Part shown: piece by piece, positions 36,635 to 47,500 of the stretch | How positions within the stretch are numbered: position 1 is the stretch's first letter | How the letters are laid out: every line of letters starts with the position of its first letter | From: Selaginella tamariscina | Taxonomy: Eukaryota > Streptophyta > Lycopodiopsida > Selaginellales > Selaginellaceae | Reading direction: 5' to 3' | Assembly: GCA_003024785.1 (NCBI GenBank) | Contig: PUQB01000322.1 | Location: 165,159-229,158, forward strand | Length of the DNA: 64,000 nt | The notes under the pieces: model-generated | Told to the model about the DNA's origin: nothing | Seen by the model: the letters and a program-made list of their open reading frames with translations, nothing else | The model's database searches: none | Position numbers and translations under genes: made by a program

Positions 36635-37853
36635 CTGTAAATTTTAATTTCAAATTAATTTAAATTTGAAATTATGGAATCCTATACAGCCATCGACTTC
36701 AAATTCTTTATAGCAATTGATAGAGTTTAACATATAACAACTTATAAGTCATTTCAATTTTAAATTTTATTTAAAGTAAGTAACTATGTAAAAATAGTTG
36801 TATAGTAAATATCACTTAAACTTCATGTGATTTAAATTAACTAATGATATTTTATTTATACATTTTATATATATACACATATATAACAAATATACGTAGA
36901 GTTTAACATAACATGGATTGTATAAATATATTGGTCTTCACTAATTTTAGCAATAAGACAGTTACGTTCTTTTATATAAATTTGAATGTATCAATAATCT
37001 TTAATCTCCTTGAAACAATTATACATATATATATTTATATGTATTATACATATATAAATTAGACCGCAACTTGCAAAACAAGGATATAAACTTATATATA
37101 TGTTTAACATTATATGTGTGTATTAAATAATTACTTTTCTTATAGGTTATTAATGGAAAGCCGAAACTTGTGATATATTCAACTTAAACGGTATTATAAA
37201 ATAAAAACCTGAAAATCGTATTTTCCATGTAATTTTAATATTAAAAAAATTAGATTTAATTAGTTTAATATTAACTTTTAGTTAGAATATATAAAAGCAT
37301 TACTGACTTGACGTTAACTCTAGGTGTGTGTGTGTCCCCCCTCTCGTGTGTGTATAGTTTATATTTGCAGTGGCATTCTGATATCTGTTGTTCACCTACA
37401 TTCGTTGTATCTATGTTTTTTAATTTCTAGTAGATATAGATATCGAAGACACGTTTATTATATAAGGGTATAATTAACTTTAGTATATTTATGGTGTGTG
37501 TGTGTGTGATATATATATATATGGAGCACATATTTTATATATATATATAGTTAAACTTATTGTAGTTAGCTGATGTGGCATGCCACATGTCATTATTTTT
37601 CTTCTCTCAAGAAATTTCGGTTACGCAAGGTAACTGGCGAGCATATGACGTGGTATTGATTTATGTCTACGTATAACCAGTTTGTATGACGTGTTATTCC
37701 ATGCTGGCAGTTATGTGTCTACGTGATTGGCACTTATGCATTCATACATATTATCCGGTTGGCATTCTACGGTTATGCACAAATACATATGTAGATGCCA
37801 TATGAGGTGGCATTCCATGCTGGCAGTTATGTGGTTACGGTTAGTGTTACGGT

Positions 37854-38601
37854 ATGGCACAACAGCTGCGTAAGAGCAACAGGGATGGTAAACAGGAGGG
37901 GGATGGAGGCGAAGGAGGCAGCCCTAGTGCATCCTCACTTGGTAAAGGTGTCAACCAGCGTGCAGAGGCTATTGCAGAGGCACATAGAAACCGGTTGAGA
38001 CAGAGGCACAGGCTTATCTCGAGGCTGCTACACGTAAAGCCGAAGCCCGAGCTCTCAAACTCCAGGTTCTCTCTCTCTCTCTCTACACAGGTGTATATGT
38101 GTATGTGTTATGTGGTTATAACAGGGAAAAGCGGAGAGACAGAGAATGCTAGAGGAGTCAAAAGCATTGGAAGCACGTAAGAAGGAAGAACAACGGGCTG
38201 AGATGCTTGTTCATGCTGCAGAGGTTCTCTCTCTCTCACACACGCACGCACGCACGCACACACGTGCTTACACTATGTTTTAAATGTTTTTATAGGTGAG
38301 AACTGATAAATTGTTGGCAAGAGCTCGACAGGACTCTCAGAAGATCAAATCTCGTTCACACGAGCAAACAGAGAAGAGCATTGCAGATTTTTCACACGAG
38401 CTGAAAGGGTAAGATTGATGTGCGTGCGTGCGTGCGTGCGTGCGTGTGGGGGAGAGAGGGGGAGAGAGAGAGATGAACTTACTGTATTATGTGTGATTTA
38501 GTAAAGGCGAGATTGAGGAAGACAAGAAAGAAGAGTTGGCAGAGATTGTGGACAGAGTTCAGCAGATGATTGTCATTGGTGAACTACCTGCTGTGAGATG
38601 A
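37854..38601 (+). CDS. small coiled-coil protein, unknown function
   Basis: Four exons: 37854-38065, 38125-38223, 38296-38408, 38502-38601. The product is about 175 residues: a charged, Gly/Ser-rich N-terminus (MAQQLRKSNRDGKQEGDGGE), then a long Glu/Lys/Arg/Ala helix (ETEAQAYLEAATRKAEARAL, MLEESKALEARKKEEQRAEM, LLARARQDSQKIKSRSHEQT) and a well-formed end (EELAEIVDRVQQMIVIGELP). Exons 2-4 join in one frame with consistent phases. In exon 1 the frame must change near 37985-38000, between AEAIAEAHR and the ETEAQ helix, which fits a one-base indel. I do not recognise the family. Copies of its first exon fill the array upstream. Several partial repeats of CCATGCTGGCAGTTATGTG (37690-37835) precede the start. 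Confidence 0.6.
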
Positions 38602-40589
38602 AGAGCTTTGCAGGGAGATTGAAAGACAATATTAGCCGATATTTTTAATTGATGTTTTATTATTATTTTTAATTGATGTATGTAATGTTTCTGTAATAAA
38701 TAATAAACATTAAGTATAATATACACGATTATTATATGTATATAACAAGAGATGGTTCGCAAATACACTTGATACATTGAAATAAGTGTGTACATAATTC
38801 GTTTGAAAACTTCCATATTATCCATTCGCTTTTAAAACTTGGCTGGGAATATTCAGGGAGATCTAGAAAAAAAAATTTAAACTTTAAAATTTTAAGTAGC
38901 TGATTCGTTTTTATACCTTTGTACACATACAAGATATGTAGAATAACACACACCACACACACACACCACACACCATATATATATATTATATATATATATA
39001 TAGAGAGAGAGGGAGAGAGAGGAGAGATACACACACACACGCACGCGCAACACAAAACATTAGTCTATCTTGAGATGCTCAAAGACACATGCATATATAT
39101 GTTATATATTCAACATATATTAGCATATAAAAAATTTATATACATACACAGGTATAATCAGTAACAAGCATGAAGTAAGACACATATATGTAAACAAAAA
39201 TATATTGAGCTTTACAGTATAAAAGTGAACATGAATTTTAATATAATTATAAATTACTATAAATTATTCAAGTGTTAATAATTTACAGATAAAATTTGCA
39301 AAAAGAGTATTATTTATATGATTATAATAATTAATATGTAATTAATGTTCTAATTTATATTTAAATATAGGTCAGTTTATATGTTTTTTTTATATCTGTT
39401 TGGGACAAAATATCCAATAACATATCTTCATATTATTATAAATATATATAACATAAATGATTTTTATTATATGCATTACTGCTTATACTACTTTGAAAAT
39501 TGAATGTGAAACCATTACAATGGCGTAAATTGAAATGAAATGTTTATAAAACATCAATAATAAACACTTGGTGGAGAAATGAGAAGGCGTCCAAATCTGA
39601 TATTTTTATTTAATTAATTTGTTTTGATTCTCGTTAATGTATTATTCTATTATTGTCCACTCTATAAACTTATATAAATATATTTAATTCAATGTTCACA
39701 CCAAACTTGTTTATGGCATATATTCTCTGGTTTTCACCAGGTTATTAAATATAATGTAACTATAAGCTAAACACATCGCATTCTTTACGTAAATATTTAT
39801 CTGAAATAAAAATCACATATAATAGACTTGCATGCACATATAATATCCTATAGACTCTCACACACACGTGTGTGTGTATTTGCTTATAATCCACACACAC
39901 ATACACAGATATATACATCATATGCATACACATAATATGTAACATAGATATGTGTGTGTGTTCTGAAATATACATTCCATATTCTAGTAAAGTAAACAAT
40001 TAAAGCCATATTAACTAAATGAACAAGGAATTACGGACTTTATAAGACAGTCTTTTTCTGAATATTTTAATACATCTCTCAACTTTTTAATATTAAAATA
40101 TTTACTGCCTACGTTATCTACAGATGTTTTGAAATAATGGTTTTATTGTTTTTTCTTTCTTTTTTCTTTTTCTTTTTCTTTCTTTTTTTTTTTTCTTTTT
40201 TCTTTTCACTTTTGATTCAATTTACACGCTTAATTAATATATGTGAAAGCTTAACATATTAGTAAAATAAGAATTAGTAATATATTAGCTTTTCATTGTA
40301 ATTATGTTTCATATAGTATGTATTTATATTATATATCTACTGGCTTCATTTCACACACATTCTTTATATACTCAGTGACATATTAGTTTTAATGTGTATG
40401 TATATATATATGGCGTCTATGTGTGTGTATATACATGTATAAGTAACACTCTCACACACACACGCACGATGCAGATCTGGGTTTGGCATATCCGAAGATG
40501 ATGGGTGTAGCTATAACTTGTTTTACGAGTAGGTTTTAAGAGGACACAAAGGAAACCTTTATTTCATGCACTTGAACAAAAACAAGAAG

Positions 40590-40632
<43 letters not shown>

Positions 40633-41172
40633 CACACACACACCACAACGGTTTGTTGTAGATGGGAACACATTATAAAAAGCTCCAAGAAAGCACTGTT
40701 CACTCTTTGAATGTTTGGAGAAAGACTGTTCAACAAAAGAAGGCAAACCGTCAACAACAGCAAATAGTCTAAACCTACCATTATTTACCATCTTAGACTC
40801 ACGCTTTGTACACCATTTACCAGGTTAGCATCATAAATACTTATATTTATACATAATACTATATTATTAATTATGTAATATATATACAAACGCATGGTTT
40901 TCCACGTTTTTGGCGTTGAAAACAGGAATTGTGAGTTAAATACTATAGTTTTCAAACCCCACTAACCCGGTTTCTTCCTTATACAGGTTGACTAAACACC
41001 CTAAGCAGCCTTTTTAAGCTGTCTTCTTTGACATGTGAGTTTTTCAAACCGCTAACCATGGTTTTCAAAGCATGCTAAAACCGCTTTATTAAATTGACTA
41101 CTAATATTTTATATGTATATATATACACACTGATATAAACCATATAAACTCAATACTGAAATTATACTCGGC
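38602..41172. other. AT-rich spacer with microsatellites
   Basis: It holds (CA)n, (TA)n and (GA)n near 38945-39050, a long pyrimidine tract at 40141-40208 and (TC)n(CA)n at 40591-40650. Near 40890-41090, GGTTTTC/GAAAAC words recur, possibly transposon debris. No gene is supported. Confidence 0.6.
40141..40208. repeat. T/C homopyrimidine tract
   Basis: About 68 bases of almost only T and C (TTTCTTT words), of the kind able to form triplex DNA in principle. Confidence 0.85.
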
Positions 41173-41640
41173 ATGGATCGAGCATATATTTTAATTATGT
41201 GTGTATTCCTGCTCGTTAATGTGGAATGCTCAAGAGTTTTAATACCACTTGGAGATTCTAAACAAGGTTCTGTTCCGAGGGGGCCTTCACGGAGTATAGA
41301 CTCAATCGGTTCTGGTAAACATAGCTCTTTAAATGAAGTGAATGGTATTAAGGATGTTTATAGCAAGATTAAGGATTATATGAGAAGTGGAAGAAGAGAG
41401 AACAAGGTTGTAATTGTTGAAAAGCTTCCCAAGGACTGGCCGACGCCTCCTTCAGGGCCTTCCCATGTCACGACGGTGTTTCCCCAAGTTCTTCAAGACA
41501 TTCTCTTTTTGTCCTTGAACAAATTATGTGTAAAATACATGTATTATGTAAATTCATTCCTTTACCTGTTTAGCATTTCTCTACTTCTGTGTACACATAC
41601 ACCTGTGTATACACCCGTCAACGGTGATGTATGCATGTAA
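41173..41640 (+). CDS. candidate secreted signalling-peptide precursor with an SGPS motif
   Basis: The ATG frame starts with a signal peptide (MDRAYILIMCVFLLVNVECS) followed by SRVLIPL. A variable charged region comes next, then two Gly-Pro-Ser segments: SVPRGPSRSIDSIGSGKH (about residues 33-50) and LPKDWPTPPSGPSHVTT (about 85-101). Secreted plant peptides of the PIP, IDA and CEP group are short prepropeptides with a similar layout and SGPS or P-rich cores. Resemblance is by motif and layout only. The 155-codon frame continues into a hydrophobic tail of doubtful reality; a donor-like ACG/GTGTTT after HVTT suggests the last part may be intron. It could also be an unrelated small secreted protein. 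Confidence 0.45.
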   Translation: MDRAYILIMCVFLLVNVECSRVLIPLGDSKQGSVPRGPSRSIDSIGSGKHSSLNEVNGIKDVYSKIKDYMRSGRRENKVVIVEKLPKDWPTPPSGPSHVTTVFPQVLQDILFLSLNKLCVKYMYYVNSFLYLFSISLLLCTHTPVYTPVNGDVCM

Positions 41641-41648
41641 CAACTAAT

Positions 41649-41690
<42 letters not shown>

Positions 41691-41795
41691 CACGTGTTTC
41701 TTACGTGGTATCTATGCAAACTTCATGTGAAAGATGATGTGAACATAACTTGTTTGTTTTGCTTACTGAAATTGTTTTCACACACACAAACATAG

Positions 41796-41930
41796 ATACA
41801 ATCTTATTTCTATTTTACACAAACAAATAAATGGAGTTTGCACACACACGTATGCTAGGGACACGTGTATATGTGTGTGCAAACTACATTTATTCAAACA
41901 AGTTTGTATAAAATAGAAACAAGATTGTAT
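41796..41930. other. 135-bp near-perfect hairpin (MITE or small-RNA precursor)
   Basis: The left arm 41796-41850 (ATACAATCTTATTTCTATTT ... AGTTTGCACACACA) is the reverse complement of the right arm 41876-41930, with few mismatches and one bulge of about 5-8 bases; the loop is about 25 bases. It sits 35 bp from the tRNA gene. TAG occurs at both edges, a possible 3-bp target duplication. A MITE is the simplest reading. A microRNA-like or long-hairpin RNA source is possible. Confidence 0.6.
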
Positions 41931-41952
41931 AGTGTTTAGGAATAAATTCTTT

Positions 41953-41958
41953 AAAAAA
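41953..41958 (-). terminator. RNA polymerase III terminator (T6)
   Basis: On the minus strand, TTTTTT follows the tRNA 3' end after 6 bases, the usual Pol III stop. Confidence 0.85.
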
Positions 41959-41964
41959 GGAATT

Positions 41965-42037
41965 CGACTCCGCTGGGGATCGAACCCAGAATCTCTGGTT
42001 CCGTAGACCAGCGCCTTATCCATTGGGCCACGGAATC
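41965..42037 (-). tRNA. tRNA-Arg (anticodon ACG)
   Basis: A 73-nt minus-strand sequence folds as a cloverleaf. The acceptor stem is GATTCCG/CGGAGTC with one G-T pair and discriminator G. The anticodon stem CTGGT/ACCAG holds the loop CTACGGA, giving ACG. The T arm has GGGTTCGATCCCC. The internal promoter boxes are TGGCCCAATGG (A box) and GGTTCGATCC (B box). No intron and no encoded CCA. It decodes CGU (and CGC after A34 to inosine). Confidence 0.95.
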
Positions 42038-43399
42038 ATTTATTTAATTACATAACTTTTTATTAAGTTCACTGTTCAATTCCAAACCACCATGAGAAAC
42101 ACGCTAAACTTAAACAGCTTATACAACACTTCTTCACGCTCACATGTTCATATCTTCAATACCTGTTTGTATTAACTAAAAACTATGCATGAATACCTTC
42201 TGAATAATTATAGACAAATATATAAATCAAGTTTACTATAAATTTGTAGCTCATCAAAATAAAATACATAACTTAACCTTTAATATCTTCACTAATAAGT
42301 CAATCTAGGCTTTAAGGTGCTCTGCAAGTCACTTGACATATTGCATACATTAAGTACCAATAATAAAAAATGTAAATAAGAGAATATAAATGTACATATA
42401 TACGATACTAGGGTAGAGTAAAATTTAAGAATGAACCAACCCACATGTTCATTCAACATACATTATTGATGGAGGTAAATTATATATACACATTCAATTT
42501 ATAATAATAATAAAAGCATATAATATTACATAACACTAAGTAGACTTATTACAAAAAAGGATTAATGGTTTGTAATTAAATTAAAAAGACCCTTTATAAA
42601 TGATTCAGATTTGTCACACGTAATAAATAATATCAATATATTTTGATCCTACAATTACTTATAATCATACTTAAAAAAGAATGTATCTTTCTATTTATAA
42701 ATCATATATTTACATTGTTTAATTTAAATATTATATTAAATAAATTTATTACATTGATTATTTTAAAAAAAATTATATATTAAAAGTAATACACATGGCC
42801 ACTTTGGTGGGCTCGACTGATCTACCCTCCAATGCATTTTTTAAATCAATTAAACTTATTATATTAAAGTTTTTAATTTAAGATTTTATTGTACATAATA
42901 TAGTAAATTTTTGATAATTTTTTAATAATTCTCTTTGCATTAAGGTGTCTTAAATCATAACTTTGACTCCATGTTTTAATGTACATTTCAAGAATGTAAC
43001 ATAGAATTGTCCATGTATAAAGATTAGTCATAATAAATAGATATCGAATTTTTTAAAAATTATCCTTAAGATTTGGAGATGGTTATTAAAAATGTTAAGA
43101 GAATTGAGAATTGTCTCCTCGTGAAAGGGATGTGAGAGTCAAATGTTGTAAAATTAATTATTAACAATAATTCTTTAGTTACCATGAACTTCCTCATAAT
43201 GATTCTTGCAATTAAGTAATTGTTGAAATGTTTTTTTTATTCTTAAGCATGTAACGTTACATAAACATGTCGAGAATACATGTTTCTCAAGAGAATAATA
43301 ATGGCACCCTCCTTGCTTACGTGAGGCCATGCCGAAGGAGTGAGGTGATTGATAAACTCGATTGAGAAGTTTTATGTATCACTTTTGTCTTATGTGTTC
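42038..43399. other. AT-rich spacer
   Basis: No gene, repeat unit or RNA gene I can support. Confidence 0.6.
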
Positions 43400-43499
43400 A
43401 AAATGTTAAGACTAATGTATGTGTGCAAGTTATCAATCATTTTATTTAACACATTTTTGTTGATCTTCAAGATGTCCTTATTTTTGGTATTTCATTTTT

Positions 43500-44660
43500 T
43501 TAGGTCAATTATTTTTCTGAAACCTTAACTATGAAGTTGCTTTGTACACATTGTGTTGGTATCTTTATAATGTCACTTGGTAGTTCCATGTCACTATTCA
43601 TTCTTTCTCTATTACCAAGTATGAACAAGGTTGCCGACCATGTTTTTTTCATGTTGTCCAACCTATCATGTTCTTTGTGAGCTTTAGTGTGTTAAAATTA
43701 GTGGTTGCTTTTGACACATTTTGTCACGATTTCTATGCGGGTCACTCGTTTCATCACGAGAAGGAGTTGTTTGAAATCACCACTAGTCACCATGATTATC
43801 CTTCAAATGGCTTAGTATCATTAAGTATCTTCTTCATAAGTCTATCCACTGTTGTGAAGGCATTTGTATGCATATCGATCTCATCTCAACCCAACACCTT
43901 TGTGCTTATTGGTTTAACTTGTTGCTCATTAAACACATTGTCAAAGTTGATTTTGGTGTGAGCTCTAGTGACAACTTGAATGTTGAGTGGACTGTTTGGG
44001 TGCCCTTCAATAATAAACTTGTTATATTTCATGCTACTACCATGACTTGTATACCTTTTCTTCATAATATGTTAATGAATGTGTTGAAGAGGAATGTCTT
44101 TCTTATACTTCCTAGTCCTCGACAGTAAGACAAAACATATTTAAAGTTCTATTTTGGTTAATGTCTTAGAGAAGTATGTTAATGATATTTTTTTAGTTGG
44201 TATTTAATTTTTCATAACTTTCTTGTCCTTCGGCTTGTTTCAAGCTTAGAGTTGAATGCTATTTGATTTGGAGGACCTTGAAGCCGATCTTACCTTGGCT
44301 CTGTTGGTTGAAATGCATGACAGCTCATTCCATTAACAAAAAATGTTATTGATATTGATGTGGACTGTGTTATATGCTAGTTCGTTATCATATGTTGAGC
44401 AAAGTCTTCAACCACTTTTCCCAAAGTTGAAGATGATTCGATGGTGTGAAGTAGATGCATTTAAAGGCAAAATGTCTAACGAAGTTGTATAAGCATTTGG
44501 AACACGATTATATCATTAAGAGTCCTCTTCCATTCCAAGTCATTGCAAGGAGGCCGAGCTCTTTAGTGTCTTCATGGAATGTGTTGCATTGCTTGCCGTT
44601 GACATTGCAAAGGTCATTGAAGCTCATGGTACCTTTTCTATGTAAAAGGAGGAGATGGAG
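43500..44660 (-). pseudogene. Helitron Pif1-like helicase remnant
   Basis: Read down the minus strand, the fragments follow the order of plant Helitron helicases: LCNVNGKQCNTFHEDTKELG (about 44600), matching the region before the ATPase; a LWEKWLKT-like piece (about 44440); a degraded Walker A region; then G-stop-DEIDMHT...VDRLMKKIL (about 43900), matching the Walker B WDE and the MDRxLRDI segment, with the Trp codon now a stop; and a GDFKQLLLV-like piece (about 43780), matching GGDFRQxLPV. Frames shift repeatedly. Replication-initiator (HUH) domain and Helitron ends were not found. Confidence 0.6.
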
Positions 44661-45059
44661 GTAGTATGTCCTTTAGGCTAACATTGTACATCTTTGAAAT
44701 GATGTAAGTACAGTGCCTGGGAAGTTCTGGGTATGTGTAGTTGTGTGTAGTGGGTCCATCTTGTTAAACTCAAACCATGCTATCAACATTATTCATGTCC
44801 TTGCCGCTCTCTTTATCGCTGGTCTTTCTTCACCTTGTTGATAGTAGACCATTTAGCTATTTGGTAGATGGACTAGGAGTCGATAAATGGAGTGGGAGTT
44901 CTTATCCATGCTTGGAACCAAGTTGAGAAGACAAAAAACAAATTGAATTACAGAGATTGGAATAAGACAAGAGGTGTAACTCCTAAATTGACATTGAACT
45001 GAAATGCTTTACCCTGATCATTATATGGAAGCTAAATTTGGACTTAAATTATCTTTGTC

Positions 45060-45313
45060 TTGGAACCCAGATCTGCACTTTGGCTAACTTTAGTGACCCT
45101 TATCCATATTTGTATTTGTATCTTGGACATGACTAACTTTAGTGACCTTTATTCATATCCGTATCTGTATCATGGATTGGCTAACTTTAGTAACCTTTAT
45201 CCATATTTGTATGCTAGACTTGGTTAACTTTAGTGACCTTTATTCATATCTGTATCCGTATCTTACACTTGGCTAACTTTAGTGATCATATGTGATGTAG
45301 TCAAATTGTCACA
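45060..45313 (-). repeat. minisatellite-bearing 3' LTR of a second Ty3 remnant
   Basis: The CA terminus at 45313 is followed on the plus strand by CCACTCCCCTCCTTTGAG, a polypurine tract on the minus strand, so a minus-strand LTR should start here with TGTGACAATTTGAC. Its interior is a tandem array of about 49-bp units with GGCTAACTTTAGTGACC at 45082, 45131, 45179, 45222 and 45271. The far end of the LTR was not found. Confidence 0.55.
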
Positions 45314-47500
45314 CCACTCCCCTCCTTTGAGAGCTGGGCTTGTCTGGATACCTGTAATGAAACTTGTGATGACATTGCAAACATGTTGCAGATCGTTACG
45401 AGTTCCTCATTTGGAGGGTCGCCAACCTAGTCAATGAAGTAATAGAGTTGGCGACTATTATAGTAGGGCCAACACGTGGTTGCCAAGTGACTTTCTGGCG
45501 TCATCACCCTTTGTGAGCAACGCTAAGTCTTCCAAGATGACCCCAAGAGTCTAATTCAGATGCCTAGTTAGGCAGAAGACTCAGTGTCCCACCCTAAGTT
45601 CCCTAAAATGACTATTCCCTGAACCCTAGAGGATAAACCTGAGTAGATTTTAGGATCCTTGTCACACATACTCCCATGATAAAAAAAAGGCATCGTCACT
45701 TATCTCTTGAGAAATCACCATCATTTAAGAGTACAACCCCTAAGGCTAGTACTTAATGAGGACACAAGTGTTCTGCTAAGCAAATTCCCTAAGGGTAGGT
45801 TTAGATAACCCTAAGTACATGACCTTGCGAGTGCCTCACGAAAGAGCTCCTTTATATTGTCGAAGTCTTTCCAAAACCTAATGAATGTGTTGTTGATGTT
45901 CTTCCTCCATATTTAAGAAAATAAAAATGTCATCCAAATACATAATCACAAACTAGTCAAAAAATCACAAAAAATGTCATTGGCCATATGCTGAAAAACC
46001 GCAAGGGCATTTCATGTACTAGAAATGCCCATGTGTGACGAAAAGTAGTCCTATTCATCACTAGGGCAAATATAGAACAGATTGTAGGCACCTTGGAAGT
46101 CGATATTCATAAAGTAGCAGTCCCCATGAAGATGCTCAAGAAATCTCGGAGATAAGAGGTAGAGTATATTAGTTATGAATGGTGATCTTGTTCAACTCGC
46201 GATAGTCAACCATCATTGGAGAAAGTCATTATTTTTCTTGATGAAGAAGATAGTGGCACTAGCTGGAGATTTGGAATGACGAATAAAACTAGTGGCCAAG
46301 TTGTTGTTGATGTATTCCCGTAAAACTTTAAGTTTGAGTGGAGAAAAACTATAAATTGAACTAAACAGGTGTGTCCTACCTTCAATAGTATCAATTGGAT
46401 AGTCATATGGACAATGTTCATGAAGACGACTGGCTTGGACCTTGTCGAATACATCCGTAAACTTGTGTTATGCAAATGGCAAGGAATTAGGAGTAGATGT
46501 CAAAGACAGAATCACCATCATAGTAAAAACCGTGTCAGGTTGAGTATGGTTAACACGGATAAATTTTGCCAAAGAAATGGTCGAAATACAAATTAAGGAT
46601 GTCATCAAAGTCGAAGTCAAAGCTAGAGTTGATGTCATCGAAGACACAAGACATTATTAGGCTAGTGTCGTGGTTAGAGTCGGAGACAAAGATCAAAGTC
46701 GAAGTCATAATTAGAGTTGGAGCCAGAGACAAAGATGCAAAAGTGCTGTTAGGAATTAAAGGTGTCGAAATGTGGTTAGGAGTCGGAGTTGCATAGGTAT
46801 TGCAAGGAGCCGAAGTTATTGAGATACGACCAAGAGTCGGAGACGGAATAGAAGTCAAAACAAAAACAATCAGGGTATGAGTTGTCAAACCAATCTGCGA
46901 ATTGAGGGTTTCGAACGAAGGAAGACTAAGAATAACATGAGTCTCGAGAATTAAAGTGATGTTGAAGGAGACCAAGCACAAGATATTACCGAGGGTGACC
47001 GTGAGAGGCACTGTTTCTTCAGCAATATCACCAGACATCATTGGTCTTTCATCAACAACCACTTAATCAGATTGGAACATGGACAAAGTTTTAGATTATG
47101 TTGCTAGATGAAGAGGCAATTAATCAAATTGCTAGTTGCACCACTGTGAAGTAGAGCTACTCCGTTAACTTGAATATTGTCAGATGTCGAGATAGTAATT
47201 GGATAAAGAAAGAGCTTACTGGTGTTCATTGTCGAGATCATAGGTAGAACTGTCGTTGAAGAAAACATATTTGAAGCAAACTTGCAGTAATCTAATTAGA
47301 GTGCTTCTATTCAGACTGGGCCTCCTCATTTTCCGACTCGGCTGAGGGACCATCACCACCTTAGTTTGAATTTGTTATCAATTACAATTTGGTGTCCATT
47401 CTTACCATAGTATAAACATAAGTTTGCTTGAAGACATCGTTGTCACTCGGCTTGTGTCAGTGACCCTCATGATTAAAGAACATCCACTTGCATTAGTTTA
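45314..47500 (-). mobile_element. second Ty3/gypsy remnant, internally deleted
   Basis: On the minus strand, from about 47450 down: a degraded zinc knuckle (CLYYGKNGHQI), a protease-like segment ALLHSGATSNLIN in which the catalytic Asp is His, a post-protease ETHVILSLPSFETLNSQI (about 46950), a Thr/Pro/Asp-rich linker, and reverse transcriptase pieces VDYRELNKIT (about 46200) and MYLDDIFIF (about 45920) with a YXDD loop. RNase H and integrase are absent; in their place is a copy of the nested repeat (45468-45853). Stops and frameshifts are frequent. Confidence 0.7.
45468..45853. repeat. truncated inverse copy of the 1.7-kb repeat
   Basis: It starts GGGCCAACACGTGGTTGCCA and runs through GTCATCACCCTTTGTGAGCA and CCTTGCGAGTGCCTCACGAAAG, aligning with the reverse complement of 16494 down to about 15940. 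Similarity stops abruptly at both ends; the GGGCCAACACG edge is shared, so this is probably a true element end. Confidence 0.7.

Larger units (their letters stand above)
35117..37560. other. very AT-rich spacer
   Basis: Apart from the inverted array fragments, the copia relic and a decayed block C near 37138, I see only AT-rich sequence with many ATTAAT/TTAAGA words and no gene. Confidence 0.6.
25568..37800. repeat. degenerate tandem array derived from the PELP1 3' end to the next gene's first exon
   Basis: Four recognisable blocks recur in this 12-kb stretch. Block A (GTGGCTGAAGAATCGTATAT then TTCAGGTTTGT) copies the PELP1 stop-codon region and occurs at 25560, 27121, 28700, 29956, 31335, 34160, with a trace at 32268. 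Block B (GGAACAAAGTCATGAACAT ... TGTGGACCTTTATGTTTGGA) occurs about 11 times. Block C (TTTTCTTACAGATTATGAAT) occurs at 26199, 30712, 33640, with traces at 29785 and 37138. Block D copies the first exon of the gene at 37854. Unit order is mostly A-B-C-D, but spacing is irregular and blocks are missing, so repeated unequal duplication plus decay is inferred. Microsatellites fill the gaps. No intact reading frame is seen. Confidence 0.75.

Noticed and set aside
43668..43961. Plus-strand 97-codon frame as a gene
   Set aside because: The minus strand of the same interval matches Helitron helicase segments, so the plus frame is a shadow.
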